This document shows, one piece after another, positions 1-7,056 of a stretch of 64,000 nt of DNA. Every line of letters starts with the position of its first letter. Positions within the stretch are counted from its first letter, which is position 1. The notes beneath the pieces are model-generated. The model was not told where the DNA came from and did not search any database. It worked only from the letters and a program-made list of their open reading frames with translations. The stretch is from the NCBI RefSeq assembly GCF_902705885.1, contig NZ_CACSIP010000026.1:1-64000 (forward strand), given 5' to 3'. The position numbers and the translations under genes were made by a program. The DNA comes from Mycolicibacterium austroafricanum. Lineage in GTDB: Bacteria > Actinomycetota > Actinomycetes > Mycobacteriales > Mycobacteriaceae.

Positions 1-1
1 A

Positions 2-1126
2 CCGCCACCTCCGCGTAGGCCGCCCCCACCGGCCGCATCTCCCCCACCTCGACACACACCTGCACCTCGACACACACCTACACCGAGGCCTTCGGCACGG
101 ACGGGGCCACCGCCCGCCGCCCCGGCACGCCCCAGCAGACGGCCCGGACGGGTGCGGCGCTGGCTGCGCGTTCTGCTGGCGTGCCTGGTGGCGCTCGGCC
201 TCGCAATGGTCGGCGTCGGGGTCTGGGTACAGACGTCGCTGACACGCATCACCGCCCTGACCGACTATCCGCAACGGCCGGCCCAGGGCGCGGGCACCAC
301 CTGGCTGCTCGTCGGCTCGGACAGCCGCGCCGGCCTCACCCCCGAGCAGCAGGCCGAACTGGCCACCGGTGGGGATCTGGACTTCGCCGGTTCGGCGCGC
401 ACCGACACCATCCTGTTGGTGCATCTGCCCGGGTTCGGCTCGGCGACCCCGGCGACGATGGTGTCCATCCCCCGCGATTCGTATGTCCCGATTCCCGGGT
501 ACGGCTCCGACAAGGTCAATGCGGCGTTCACCCTGGGCGGACCGGCGCTGCTGACCCAGACCGTGGAGCAGGCCACCGGGCTGCGCGTCGACCACTACGC
601 CGAGATCGGTTTCGGTGGGTTCGCGGGCCTCGTCGACGCCGTCGGCGGCGTGACCATGTGCCCGACCGAACCGATCAGTGACCCACTGGCCGGCATCGAC
701 CTGCCGGCCGGATGCCAGCAACTCGACGGCCGCTCGGCGCTGGGGTTCGTCCGCACCCGCGCGACACCCCGCGCTGATCTGGATCGGATGGCCAATCAGC
801 GTCAGTTCATGTCCGCACTCGTCGACCGCGCCACCAGCCCGGCCGTGCTGCTGAACCCGTTGCGGTGGTATCCGACGGCCCGCGCGGCGGTCGACACCGT
901 GACCGTCGACGACGGCGACAACCTCTGGGATCTGATCCGGCTGGCGTGGGCGTTGCACGGGGGTCCGTCGTCGATCACCACCGTGACGGTGCCGATCGGC
1001 GAGTTCACCGACAACGGGTCCGGCTCGATCGTGGTCTGGGACAGTGAGGCCGCACCGCGGTTGTTCGCCGCGCTGGCATCGGACGCAGCCATCCCGCAGG
1101 ATGTGCTCGACGCCGCGAACCCCTAG
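2..1126 (+). CDS. LytR-CpsA-Psr (LCP) family cell-wall ligase, 5' end outside window
   Basis: LCP enzymes move undecaprenyl-linked glycopolymers onto peptidoglycan (in mycobacteria, arabinogalactan) outside the membrane. One transmembrane segment (codons just after 152) is followed by an extracellular domain with the LCP signatures LLVGSDSR, ARTDTILLVHL and VSIPRDSYVPIPGYG, whose Asp/Arg residues bind metal and the pyrophosphate. A GTG at 152 could start the protein. The frame is open back to the window edge and reads as a Pro/Arg-rich cytosolic tail with a small tandem repeat (PRHTPA/PRHTPT, an 18-bp DNA repeat at about 46-80), so the true start probably lies upstream. It sits before bfrB, as Rv3840 does in M. 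tuberculosis. The function is firm; the start is not. Confidence 0.8.
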   Translation, partial: PPPPRRPPPPAASPPPRHTPAPRHTPTPRPSARTGPPPAAPARPSRRPGRVRRWLRVLLACLVALGLAMVGVGVWVQTSLTRITALTDYPQRPAQGAGTTWLLVGSDSRAGLTPEQQAELATGGDLDFAGSARTDTILLVHLPGFGSATPATMVSIPRDSYVPIPGYGSDKVNAAFTLGGPALLTQTVEQATGLRVDHYAEIGFGGFAGLVDAVGGVTMCPTEPISDPLAGIDLPAGCQQLDGRSALGFVRTRATPRADLDRMANQRQFMSALVDRATSPAVLLNPLRWYPTARAAVDTVTVDDGDNLWDLIRLAWALHGGPSSITTVTVPIGEFTDNGSGSIVVWDSEAAPRLFAALASDAAIPQDVLDAANP

Positions 1127-1179
1127 CCTTGGCAAACACTCCGACGAGCCGTAATCACCGTCACGGCAGCGGCTCACAC

Positions 1180-1218
1180 TAAGGATATGCTGGCCTGCGT
1201 TAGGTCAACCTTCGCTGA
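1180..1218 (+). promoter_or_regulatory. Two IdeR-like iron boxes upstream of bfrB
   Basis: Two 19-bp stretches, TAAGGATATGCTGGCCTGC (1180-1198) and TTAGGTCAACCTTCGCTGA (1200-1218), each match the mycobacterial IdeR consensus (TTAGGTTAGGCTAACCTAA) at 12 of 19 positions by eye. They end 32 bp before the bfrB ATG. Tandem upstream boxes are how IdeR activates bfrB in M. tuberculosis under high iron. The function is inferred from similarity and position. Confidence 0.55.
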
Positions 1219-1250
1219 CAATAGGGTTTGACCTGCTATATCTTCGAGAC

Positions 1251-1805
1251 ATGACCACTACGGAATCTTTCGACGCGACCGAGACCAAGTTCCACGGCCT
1301 GCTCGATGAACAGGTCCGCAGCGAACTCACCGCCTCGCAGCAGTACCTCGCCATCGCGGTGTATTTCGACGGCGCCGACCTGCCGCAGTTGGCCAAGCTC
1401 TTCTACCGGCAGTCGGTCGAGGAACGCAATCACGCGATGATGCTGGTGCAGTACTTCATCGACCGCGACGTGCTCGTCGAGATCCCGGCGGTGGACCCCG
1501 TCCGCAACGGTTTCCAGACGCCACGCGACGCCCTCGGGCTCGCGCTCGACTCGGAGCGGGCGGTCACCGAGCAGTTCAGCCGGCTGGCCAGCACAGCCCG
1601 CGACGAAGGTGACTACCTGGGCGAGCAGTTCGTCCAGTGGTTCCTCAAGGAACAGGTCGAGGAGGTCGCGCTGATGACGACGCTGGTGCGCATCGCCGAC
1701 CGTGCCGGAGCGGACCTGTTCCACCTCGAGGATTTTGTCGCCCGCGAGATCGCCACGCCCACAGGCGATCCCGTGGCACCCAAGGCCGCAGGCGGCGCAC
1801 TCTAG
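1251..1805 (+). CDS. bfrB: Ferritin BfrB, iron storage
   Basis: A 184-residue ferritin that oxidises Fe(II) and stores it as a mineral in a 24-subunit cage. Ferroxidase ligands are visible: the Glu of LLDEQVRSELTASQQYLA, the ExxH of SVEERNHAMM, and the later EQFVQWFLKEQVEEVALM helix. Start ATG 1251 follows the two IdeR-like boxes, so activation by iron-loaded IdeR is likely. The gene converges on glpQ1: both stop codons share the CTAG at 1802-1805, so transcripts from the two sides must overlap. The C-terminal tail after VAREIATP is Ala/Gly/Pro-rich, as in mycobacterial BfrB. This is the Rv3841 ortholog by neighbourhood. Confidence 0.93.
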   Translation: MTTTESFDATETKFHGLLDEQVRSELTASQQYLAIAVYFDGADLPQLAKLFYRQSVEERNHAMMLVQYFIDRDVLVEIPAVDPVRNGFQTPRDALGLALDSERAVTEQFSRLASTARDEGDYLGEQFVQWFLKEQVEEVALMTTLVRIADRAGADLFHLEDFVAREIATPTGDPVAPKAAGGAL

Positions 1806-2623
1806 TCGCGACCGGCACCGGTCAGGCCGTCCTGCAGCCACGCCTTGGTGCGGCCCGGATGGTTGGTCGCGATCCAGGCCACACCCACGTCACGGCAGTA
1901 CTGCACGTCCTCGTAGTGATCGACGGTCCAGCAGTACAGGGCACGTCCCTGGGCGGCGGCCCGGTCCACGAGTTCCGGATGGTCACGCAGTGTCGCGATG
2001 GACGGTCCGACCGCGGTGGCCCCGACCGTGGTGGCCGCGCCGCCTCCCAGATAGCGCGACGTCTCCCCGAGCAGGACCGTCGGCAGCATCGGTGCAGCGC
2101 GCCGGATCCGCCACACGGCCGCGGCCGAGAACGACATCACCACGGCCCTCGACAGCGCGGCCGATGCCGGTGACGCGATGCCATAGCGATGCAGCAACGC
2201 CAGCACCTTGCTCTCGACCAGCGCGCCATAACGCACCGGGTGCTTGGTCTCGATGAACATCTTCACCGGGCGATTCCAGTCGAGCACCAGCGTGACCAGG
2301 TCTTCCAGCGTCAGCAACCCGGTGTCACCATGGCTGCCGTCGGCACGCCAACTCGGATGCCACGCGCCGTAGTCCAGCTCGCGCAGTTCGGCCAGGGTCA
2401 TCTCGCTGACCAGTCCCGTTCCGGTGGAGGTCCGGTCGAGGCTGCGGTCGTGGACACAGACCAGGTGGCCGTCCTTGGTCAGCCGCACATCACATTCGAC
2501 GCCGTCGGCGCCCTCGTCGAGAGCCAGCTGATAGGCGGCCAGGGTGTGCTCGGGACGGTCCGCCGAGGCGCCGCGGTGCGCCACCACGAACGGGTGACTG
2601 CCGAACGTCTCGTCGGAGCTCAT
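1802..2623 (-). CDS. glpQ1: Glycerophosphodiester phosphodiesterase GlpQ1
   Basis: Hydrolyses glycerophosphodiesters to glycerol-3-phosphate and an alcohol, recycling phospholipid head groups. The GDPD TIM barrel is clear: VAHRGASADRPEHT (catalytic His and Arg near the N-terminus), EGADGVECDVRLTKDGHLVCVHD (Glu/Asp metal ligands and second His), later FIETKHP, and WTVDHYED near the C-terminus. The ATG at 2623 gives 273 residues and starts 4 bp after the stop of the upstream gene. An in-frame start at 2659 would overlap that gene by 32 bp and adds a poorly conserved tail. There is no signal peptide, so it is probably cytosolic. Rv3842c ortholog by context. Confidence 0.9.
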   Translation of the reverse strand: MSSDETFGSHPFVVAHRGASADRPEHTLAAYQLALDEGADGVECDVRLTKDGHLVCVHDRSLDRTSTGTGLVSEMTLAELRELDYGAWHPSWRADGSHGDTGLLTLEDLVTLVLDWNRPVKMFIETKHPVRYGALVESKVLALLHRYGIASPASAALSRAVVMSFSAAAVWRIRRAAPMLPTVLLGETSRYLGGGAATTVGATAVGPSIATLRDHPELVDRAAAQGRALYCWTVDHYEDVQYCRDVGVAWIATNHPGRTKAWLQDGLTGAGRD

Positions 2624-2627
2624 ATCG

Positions 2628-3677
2628 CTATGCTGCCGGGTTCTGCCCTTCGGGCTCAACCGGTGGGTCGCCTTCGTCCTTCTCCGGGGCTGCCTCGCGG
2701 TCCGCCGGAGCCGACTCGGGCTCGTCGGTGGCGACCATCACCCAACGCTTCGACGGCCGCTCCACGGGCTGGCGCTCGAAACCGAGGAAGACCTGCAGCG
2801 CCAGCAGCAGGGCCGCGAGTGCCAGCAGGTAGGCGACGATCGTGGTCACGGTGTTGTCGGCGATGGCTTGCGGGTTGGTGCTGAAGCTGGTGACGAAGGC
2901 GAACACCGACACCGCCGTGCTGAGCACCCAGACCGCCCACCAGACCACGATCGGCCGGCGCAGCCACCTCTGACGCGCCTCCACCTCGGCCAACTCGATG
3001 ACGTAGACGGGTGCCCAGGCCAGGTTGACCACCGGGATCAGACATCCCGCACGCAGCGCCCACACCGATCGCGGCTCCTGCTGCCCCCGGTGGGCGAACG
3101 CCGCCGCTCGTCTCGCGACCAGCCAGTTGGTCAGCAGCAGCGCGCTCGCCACGACGATGAACATCGCGACCACGCTGACCGCGACGCCGCCCCAGGTGGC
3201 CGCAGCGGCGACCCACGGGTTGAGCAGCACGGTGCGGTTGATGATCAGCAGCACGTACCGCACCAGGTGAATGAATGCCGCGGCGCCGAGCACCGCCATG
3301 GCCGCCACCAGCGTGACCCGCACCGTGGTCGCCGACGGTCCGCCGCGCTGGGCGCGCTGTTCGGCGGGGGCGTCGAAGTGTTCCACCAGACCCCAGCGGG
3401 GAATGACCTGGTAGCGCGGCGTCGGGCCGAGCTCGCGCCGCGTGTGCCGCGGCGGGGGCGGCGTGCCGGGTCGCACCGCAACCCAGCGGTATCCCGACGG
3501 CAGCGTGGGTCCGGTACGCCGCGAAGCGGGCTGGGCCTGCGCCTGACCGGGACCCCACTCCTGCGCGCTGGCGGGCCCCGACGGTGCAAGCAGCGTGCCG
3601 TTGCAGCGTGGACACCAGACCCGCTGCCGGTCGCGTACGTTCCACCGCGTCCCGCACTGGGAACACACCTGGATCAT
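2628..3677 (-). CDS. Zinc-ribbon membrane protein (DUF4328-like, Rv3843c type)
   Basis: A 349-residue membrane protein of unknown function. The first 30 residues form a zinc ribbon with two CxxC knuckles (CSQCGTRWNVRDR and WCPRCNG). A Pro/Gln-rich linker of about 70 residues follows, then about five or six hydrophobic segments (for example the Ala/Val-rich stretches near residues 125-145 and 160-185, and two near 250-295) and a charged C-terminal tail rich in Glu/Pro. This domain order is that of mycobacterial Rv3843c (DUF4328). It is probably co-transcribed with glpQ1, which starts 4 bp downstream. The ribbon could bind zinc, nucleic acid or protein; nothing in the sequence decides this. Confidence 0.8.
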   Translation of the reverse strand: MIQVCSQCGTRWNVRDRQRVWCPRCNGTLLAPSGPASAQEWGPGQAQAQPASRRTGPTLPSGYRWVAVRPGTPPPPRHTRRELGPTPRYQVIPRWGLVEHFDAPAEQRAQRGGPSATTVRVTLVAAMAVLGAAAFIHLVRYVLLIINRTVLLNPWVAAAATWGGVAVSVVAMFIVVASALLLTNWLVARRAAAFAHRGQQEPRSVWALRAGCLIPVVNLAWAPVYVIELAEVEARQRWLRRPIVVWWAVWVLSTAVSVFAFVTSFSTNPQAIADNTVTTIVAYLLALAALLLALQVFLGFERQPVERPSKRWVMVATDEPESAPADREAAPEKDEGDPPVEPEGQNPAA

Positions 3678-3741
3678 CCGACCAGCCTAATGGGGTGGCG
3701 GACAGTGGGCGGACGGCCAGGTACCGCAGCGTCCGTTCGCC

Positions 3742-4083
3742 TCAGACGGTGCCGGCGCCGCCCGTGTCGCGGACCACGGGCCGACCGGCCCCGGCCCAGG
3801 CCGACATGCCGCCGCTGACGTTGACCGCTTGATAGCCCTGGTGCGCCAGATACTGGGCCACCCGCTGCGACCGGCCGCCGGAGTGGCAGATGACGTACAG
3901 CCGGGCGGCGGTGTCGACCTCAGCCATCCGCGCGGGAATGTCCCCCATCGGGATGTGCTGGGCCCCCGGCGCGTGGCCCTGCTGCCACTCGTCGTCTTCG
4001 CGCACGTCGAGCAGCACCACACCGTCACCGAACGTGGCAGGCACGTCGCCGATTGCCACCTGGGGCACATCCGTGTCATCCAT
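3742..4083 (-). CDS. Single-domain rhodanese-like protein
   Basis: A 113-residue rhodanese domain, normally a sulfurtransferase that carries a persulfide on its active-site cysteine. The CH2A-like motif DVREDDEWQQGHAPGA and the active-site loop VICHSGGRSQRVA (catalytic Cys followed by a Gly/Arg loop) are intact, as is the C-terminal NVSGGMSAW. ATG 4083 is chosen; two GTG codons lie just upstream at 4086 and 4089, and none has a convincing ribosome site. It lies between the Rv3843c-like gene and the sodN locus. The sulfur acceptor is not predictable. No membrane segment is present, so it is cytosolic. Confidence 0.85.
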   Translation of the reverse strand: MDDTDVPQVAIGDVPATFGDGVVLLDVREDDEWQQGHAPGAQHIPMGDIPARMAEVDTAARLYVICHSGGRSQRVAQYLAHQGYQAVNVSGGMSAWAGAGRPVVRDTGGAGTV

Positions 4084-4149
4084 CACCACATGCTGGCACG
4101 GGCGCGGGGCCGGGCACCACCGGGCGCCTGCCCGGCAGCAATCTGAAAG

Positions 4150-4246
4150 CTATCCACAGTTTCCACAGGTCTATGCACAGGGCCACGGGGTCGAAAACCC
4201 TCCTGAGCGCGCCGTCGGGACGGCAGGCCCCCGTGGCTGTGGATGA
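4150..4246. other. Cluster of DnaA-box-like 9-mers
   Basis: Four sequences close to the DnaA box TTATCCACA lie within 97 bp: CTATCCACA (4150-4158), GTTTCCACA (4159-4167), CTATGCACA (4171-4179) and, on the other strand, TCATCCACA (complement of 4238-4246). The first and last each differ at one position, the middle two at two. They sit in a 372-bp gene-free stretch between the rhodanese gene and a small gene. If the window lies near oriC, as its M. tuberculosis counterpart does, this could be a DnaA-titration or regulatory site. It is not oriC itself, because dnaA/dnaN are absent. Confidence 0.35.
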
Positions 4247-4376
4247 ACCCACCGCCGCCACGCCCGAGCGATCAACAGGTCCGGTGCCGCGTGAGCGAAA
4301 TGGCTCGCACTGCTAAGTAATTGGTCTCCGTCGACGGTGGCCCGGTCCCGATTTCTCAACAGCGAACAAAAGAGGT

Positions 4377-4418
4377 TATGATCGGCGTCACAGGGTCGAT
4401 TGTGTGACTGATCTCACT
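4377..4418 (+). promoter_or_regulatory. Promoter -10 element and CRP-like site before the 52-aa gene
   Basis: TATGAT at 4377-4382 is a good -10 hexamer in the gap before the small gene at 4456. Just downstream, TGTGACTGATCTCACT (4403-4418) matches the CRP consensus TGTGA-N6-TCACA in nine of ten half-site bases. A CRP site at about +15 to +30 would repress this promoter. No clear -35 is seen, so this is a suggestion from pattern only. Confidence 0.4.
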
Positions 4419-4455
4419 GGGGGAGGTATTCGCACGTGTTGGTGAGGAGCATCTG

Positions 4456-4614
4456 ATGGCATCGTCGTCGATGGACTCAGGGTCCGCCTTTCCGCCGTCG
4501 GAATGGCATGCCTCGTCGCGCGTGTACAACCGCAGCCAGCTGATGGCGTTCCTGCGCGCCGGCCTCATCGCTCTTGTGCTGCTGGGCTTCCTGGCTCTGA
4601 TCGTCCTGTTCTGA
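4456..4614 (+). CDS. Small single-pass membrane protein, 52 aa
   Basis: A 52-residue open frame with an excellent ribosome site (GAGGAG at 4444-4449, 6 bp before the ATG). The N-terminal half is polar and Ser-rich (MASSSMDSGSAFPPSEW). The C-terminal half is one hydrophobic helix, FLRAGLIALVLLGFLALIVL, ending at the stop. The predicted topology is a tail-anchored peptide. Its last 50 bp overlap the 3' end of the convergent sodX gene. It has its own promoter-like sequence and a CRP-like site. I do not recognise a named family. Its place beside sodX/sodN suggests a link to that locus, but nothing proves one. Confidence 0.65.
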   Translation: MASSSMDSGSAFPPSEWHASSRVYNRSQLMAFLRAGLIALVLLGFLALIVLF

Positions 4615-4945
4615 TCTTCCACACCACCCGGTATGACCCGGCGGCCGGCACCCACCCGAAATCATGGGAATCGGCGGCGCCCGCGGCGTCCGGGTTGTCC
4701 GAGCGCGCCTCGAACGTCACGGTCTTCTCGCCGCGATACACCTCGCCGACACGCTTGACGAGCCAGTGCGAGGACTTCGTCGGATGGCGAAAGACGCGCA
4801 ACTGGCCGCGCCGAGGATTGCCGCCACGCAGCGCCAGCAGTCCGTCGCCGGGGCACAGCGCCGGGCGCATCGAGTCCTCGACGACCACGAAGCTGCGCAA
4901 CGGCCAACGACGGGAATCAGGCCGCGGCCCATGGTTACGGCGCAT
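4565..4945 (-). CDS. sodX: Nickel superoxide dismutase maturation protease (SodX, S26 family)
   Basis: A 126-residue soluble S26 signal-peptidase-like protease. Ni-SOD needs its N-terminal propeptide removed so that a free His1 can bind nickel, and SodX is the protease dedicated to this. The catalytic pair is visible: the Ser of VEDSMRPAL (about residue 25) and the Lys of WLVKRVGEV (about residue 64). PGDGLLAL and the GNPRRGQLRVFRHP strand are typical of the family. There is no N-terminal membrane anchor, unlike a secretory signal peptidase. It is divergent from sodN with only 22 bp between the start codons, so their promoters must lie inside each other's genes or overlap. Confidence 0.9.
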   Translation of the reverse strand: MRRNHGPRPDSRRWPLRSFVVVEDSMRPALCPGDGLLALRGGNPRRGQLRVFRHPTKSSHWLVKRVGEVYRGEKTVTFEARSDNPDAAGAADSHDFGWVPAAGSYRVVWKIRTGRSEPGSPAAQER

Positions 4946-4967
4946 GGCCTAAGGGTAAGTTAGGACC

Positions 4968-5390
4968 ATGCTGCATCGACTTTTCTCCAACGCCACCCCC
5001 GCCCACGCCCACTGCGACTTGTACTGCGGCGTCTACGACCCCGCGCAGGCAAAGATCGAAGCGCTGTCCTGCCTCAAGACGCTTCAGAAGTATCACGACT
5101 CGGACGACGAACACTTCAAGGTGCGCGCGATCCTGATCAAGGAGCAGCGTGCAGAAGAGGTCAAGCACCACCTGATGGTGCTGTGGGCCGATTTCTTCAC
5201 CAAGGACCACTTCGAGCAGTTCCCCAACCTGCACCAGCTGTTCTGGGACGGTGTGCACGGCGCGGGTGACGTCAAGAAGTCGCTCGACGTGGCCGTCGCC
5301 GAGAAGCTCCTGAAGACCATCGACGAGATCGCCGACATCTTCTGGCAGACCGAGAAGGCCAAGGGCATGGGGGTCTACCCGCCCGCCTGA
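4968..5390 (+). CDS. sodN: Nickel-containing superoxide dismutase SodN
   Basis: A cytosolic Ni-SOD that dismutates superoxide as a hexamer. The 14-residue propeptide MLHRLFSNATPAHA is followed by the nickel hook HCDLYCGVYDPAQAKIEA. Ligands His1, Cys2 and Cys6 are all present and the helical bundle after them is typical. One oddity is clear: the family motif is HCxxPCGxY, but codon 5 of the mature enzyme is TAC (Tyr) instead of Pro. An extra Cys follows in the first helix (ALSCLKTL). ATG 4968 gives the expected propeptide length. The gene occupies the place of sodA (Rv3846) in M. tuberculosis, between Rv3843c- and Rv3847-like genes, and ends before a strong terminator. Confidence 0.95.
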   Translation: MLHRLFSNATPAHAHCDLYCGVYDPAQAKIEALSCLKTLQKYHDSDDEHFKVRAILIKEQRAEEVKHHLMVLWADFFTKDHFEQFPNLHQLFWDGVHGAGDVKKSLDVAVAEKLLKTIDEIADIFWQTEKAKGMGVYPPA

Positions 5391-5420
5391 CGTGCCACCG
5401 GTACACCACAACTGACACCA

Positions 5421-5457
5421 CCCGGCTCGGTCCTGCACCGAGCCGGGTTTTGTTTTT
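5421..5457 (+). terminator. Intrinsic terminator after sodN
   Basis: A perfect 10-bp stem, CCCGGCTCGG (5421-5430) and CCGAGCCGGG (5438-5447), with a 7-nt loop, is followed at once by TTTTGTTTTT. This is a textbook rho-independent terminator, uncommon in mycobacteria, starting 31 bp after the sodN stop. Confidence 0.92.
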
Positions 5458-5566
5458 CGCGGGTTGGCACTCGTGTCCACTTGCGTGCCAGTGGGTATCT
5501 GGCGCATCCTGAGCGAATCGACCCACAGTCGTGTCGGGCATTTCTGCGAGGGTGCCGGGAGGCGTA

Positions 5567-6100
5567 ATGGATCCAGGGTCCGGCCGGGCGATCGAGATCG
5601 CCCCGTTTCATTCGCGTGGGTCGCTCAAGGGTTTCGTGGTCTCTGGACGCTGGCCGGATTCGACGAAGGAGTGGGCGCAGCTCCTCATGGTAGCGGTCCG
5701 GGTCGCGTCGCTCCCGGGCTTGCTCTCCACCACAACCGTTTTCGGGGCCCGCGAAGAACTCCCGGACGAGCCGGAGCCCGGCACCGTCGGCCTGGTCCTC
5801 GCCGAGGGCACCGTTGTCGGCGAATCCGCCATGACCCCCGGCCATTTCGCGCACCGCCAACCGCCGGCACTGTTGATGCTGCACCCCCCTTCGGAAACCA
5901 CTCCGTCGCTGCCCGAGTGCAACGGCGCAGCCTCAGGCTGCGTGCTGTTACCCGGCCTGCCACATCTGGGGCTCGAGCACCGCGCCGCCTGGGTCGAAGC
6001 CGAGTCGGACGGCACCGTGACGTCGATGGTGAGCCGCGTCGGTGTCGACCCGATCAGCCACCCCGACACCGCCATCCTCGCCATGCTCCTTGCCGCGTAA
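5567..6100 (+). CDS. Conserved mycobacterial protein of unknown function (Rv3847-like)
   Basis: A 177-residue soluble protein of unknown function. ATG 5567 follows GGGAGG at a 5-bp spacing, a better choice than an in-frame start at 5531. The sequence has an alpha/beta look (IEIAPFHSRGSLKGFVVSG, LLMVAVRVASLPGLLSTTT, CVLLPGLPHLGLEHRAAW) with no signal peptide or membrane helix. I recognise no catalytic motif. Length and position, between the superoxide dismutase gene and an Rv3848-like transporter, match Rv3847. I recall relatives labelled peptidase M22-like but see no residue that supports this. Confidence 0.75.
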   Translation: MDPGSGRAIEIAPFHSRGSLKGFVVSGRWPDSTKEWAQLLMVAVRVASLPGLLSTTTVFGAREELPDEPEPGTVGLVLAEGTVVGESAMTPGHFAHRQPPALLMLHPPSETTPSLPECNGAASGCVLLPGLPHLGLEHRAAWVEAESDGTVTSMVSRVGVDPISHPDTAILAMLLAA

Positions 6101-6204
6101 GCATTTTCGAATCCAGACATTCGTATTCGGATAACGCTCGATTCGGCTGCCCGAAATCCCGCCCTGCGGTGGCGCTCTCGGTGATCTGCGACTAACGTCG
6201 GTGC

Positions 6205-6310
6205 AGTCAGCGAAGGGGAGTAGCCCCAAATCGTGGTGTCGACATACTGGCGTGAGCCCGGCACCCGAACCGCCTCCGAGTGGAGCAGCGGTGGGCGAGA
6301 CCTTCGACCG
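6205..6310 (+). promoter_or_regulatory. yybP-ykoY manganese riboswitch
   Basis: The gap before the GDT1-type transporter holds the hallmarks of the yybP-ykoY aptamer: GAAGGGGAGTAGC (from 6212), the internal GTCGACATACTGG (6238-6250) and GGCGAGACCTTCG (6294-6306). CGAAGG (6211-6216) pairs with CCTTCG (6301-6306) to close helix P1. These are the conserved parts that bind Mn(II). The element ends 60 bp before the start codon, leaving room for an expression platform that includes the ribosome site GAGAGG at 6353. It controls, as expected, an UPF0016/GDT1 gene. Confidence 0.88.
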
Positions 6311-6366
6311 AAGCCTGTCAGGTCGAGAGCATCAACCTGTCGGCGGAGCGTCGAGAGGTCACTTCC

Positions 6367-7056
6367 ATGCTCACCGCCATTCTGGTAAGCCTCGCAGTGG
6401 TGTTCGTCGCTGAACTGGGCGACAAGTCTCAACTGATCACAATGACGTATTCGCTACGTCACCGCTGGTGGGTGGTGCTCTCCGGGGTCGCCGTCGCGGC
6501 CATGCTCGTGCACGGTCTGTCGGTCGCCATCGGCCACTTCCTCGGGGTGTCACTGCCCGAACGGCCCATCGCGTTCGCCGCGTCCGTCGCCTTCCTGCTG
6601 TTCGCGGTGTGGACCTGGCGCGCCCGAAGCGAGGACGGCGAGGACGAGGTGCGGGTCGCCGAACCTCGATTCGTGCTGTTCGCGATCGTGTCGTCGTTCG
6701 TGCTCGCCGAGCTCGGGGACAAGACGATGCTGGCGACGGTCGCGCTGGCCAGTGACCACCACTGGGCCGGCGTGTGGATCGGAGCGACGATCGGCATGGT
6801 GCTGGCCGACGGCGTGGCCATCGCGGTCGGAACGCTGATGCACAAACGCCTGCCTGAGCGTTTCCTGCATGGGCTGGCCAGTGTGCTTTTCCTACTCTTC
6901 GGGCTTTTCCTGTTCTTCGACGGCGGCCTGGGCCTGCCCTGGGTGGCTGTCACTGTGACCGCCGCGGTGGCGGCCCTGGCCTCGGCCGTCGCGGTGACGT
7001 CGTGGCTGCGTCACCGTCGGCAGGCCGCCGAGCTCATCGCCCAGGAAACGTCGTAG
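6367..7056 (+). CDS. GDT1/TMEM165 (UPF0016) family manganese exporter
   Basis: A 229-residue, six-helix membrane protein in two homologous halves. Each half carries the family signature ExGD(K/R)(S/T): AELGDKSQLITM near residue 16 and AELGDKTMLATV near residue 118. Bacterial members such as MneA export Mn(II). The two halves are joined by a charged loop (RARSEDGEDEVRVAEPR). ATG 6367 is preceded by GAGAGG. An in-frame start at 6280 would run through the riboswitch and is rejected. The Mn riboswitch in its leader makes manganese the likely substrate. It corresponds to Rv3848 by position between the Rv3847-like gene and espR. Confidence 0.88.
   Translation: MLTAILVSLAVVFVAELGDKSQLITMTYSLRHRWWVVLSGVAVAAMLVHGLSVAIGHFLGVSLPERPIAFAASVAFLLFAVWTWRARSEDGEDEVRVAEPRFVLFAIVSSFVLAELGDKTMLATVALASDHHWAGVWIGATIGMVLADGVAIAVGTLMHKRLPERFLHGLASVLFLLFGLFLFFDGGLGLPWVAVTVTAAVAALASAVAVTSWLRHRRQAAELIAQETS

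Noticed and set aside
4946..4967. A Nur (nickel) operator between sodX and sodN
   Set aside because: The 22-bp gap has no inverted repeat of the Fur family kind; any site would have to lie inside the genes.
6280..6366. N-terminal extension of the GDT1-type protein
   Set aside because: It would be coded by the conserved core of the riboswitch; the membrane protein begins naturally at ATG 6367 with GAGAGG upstream.
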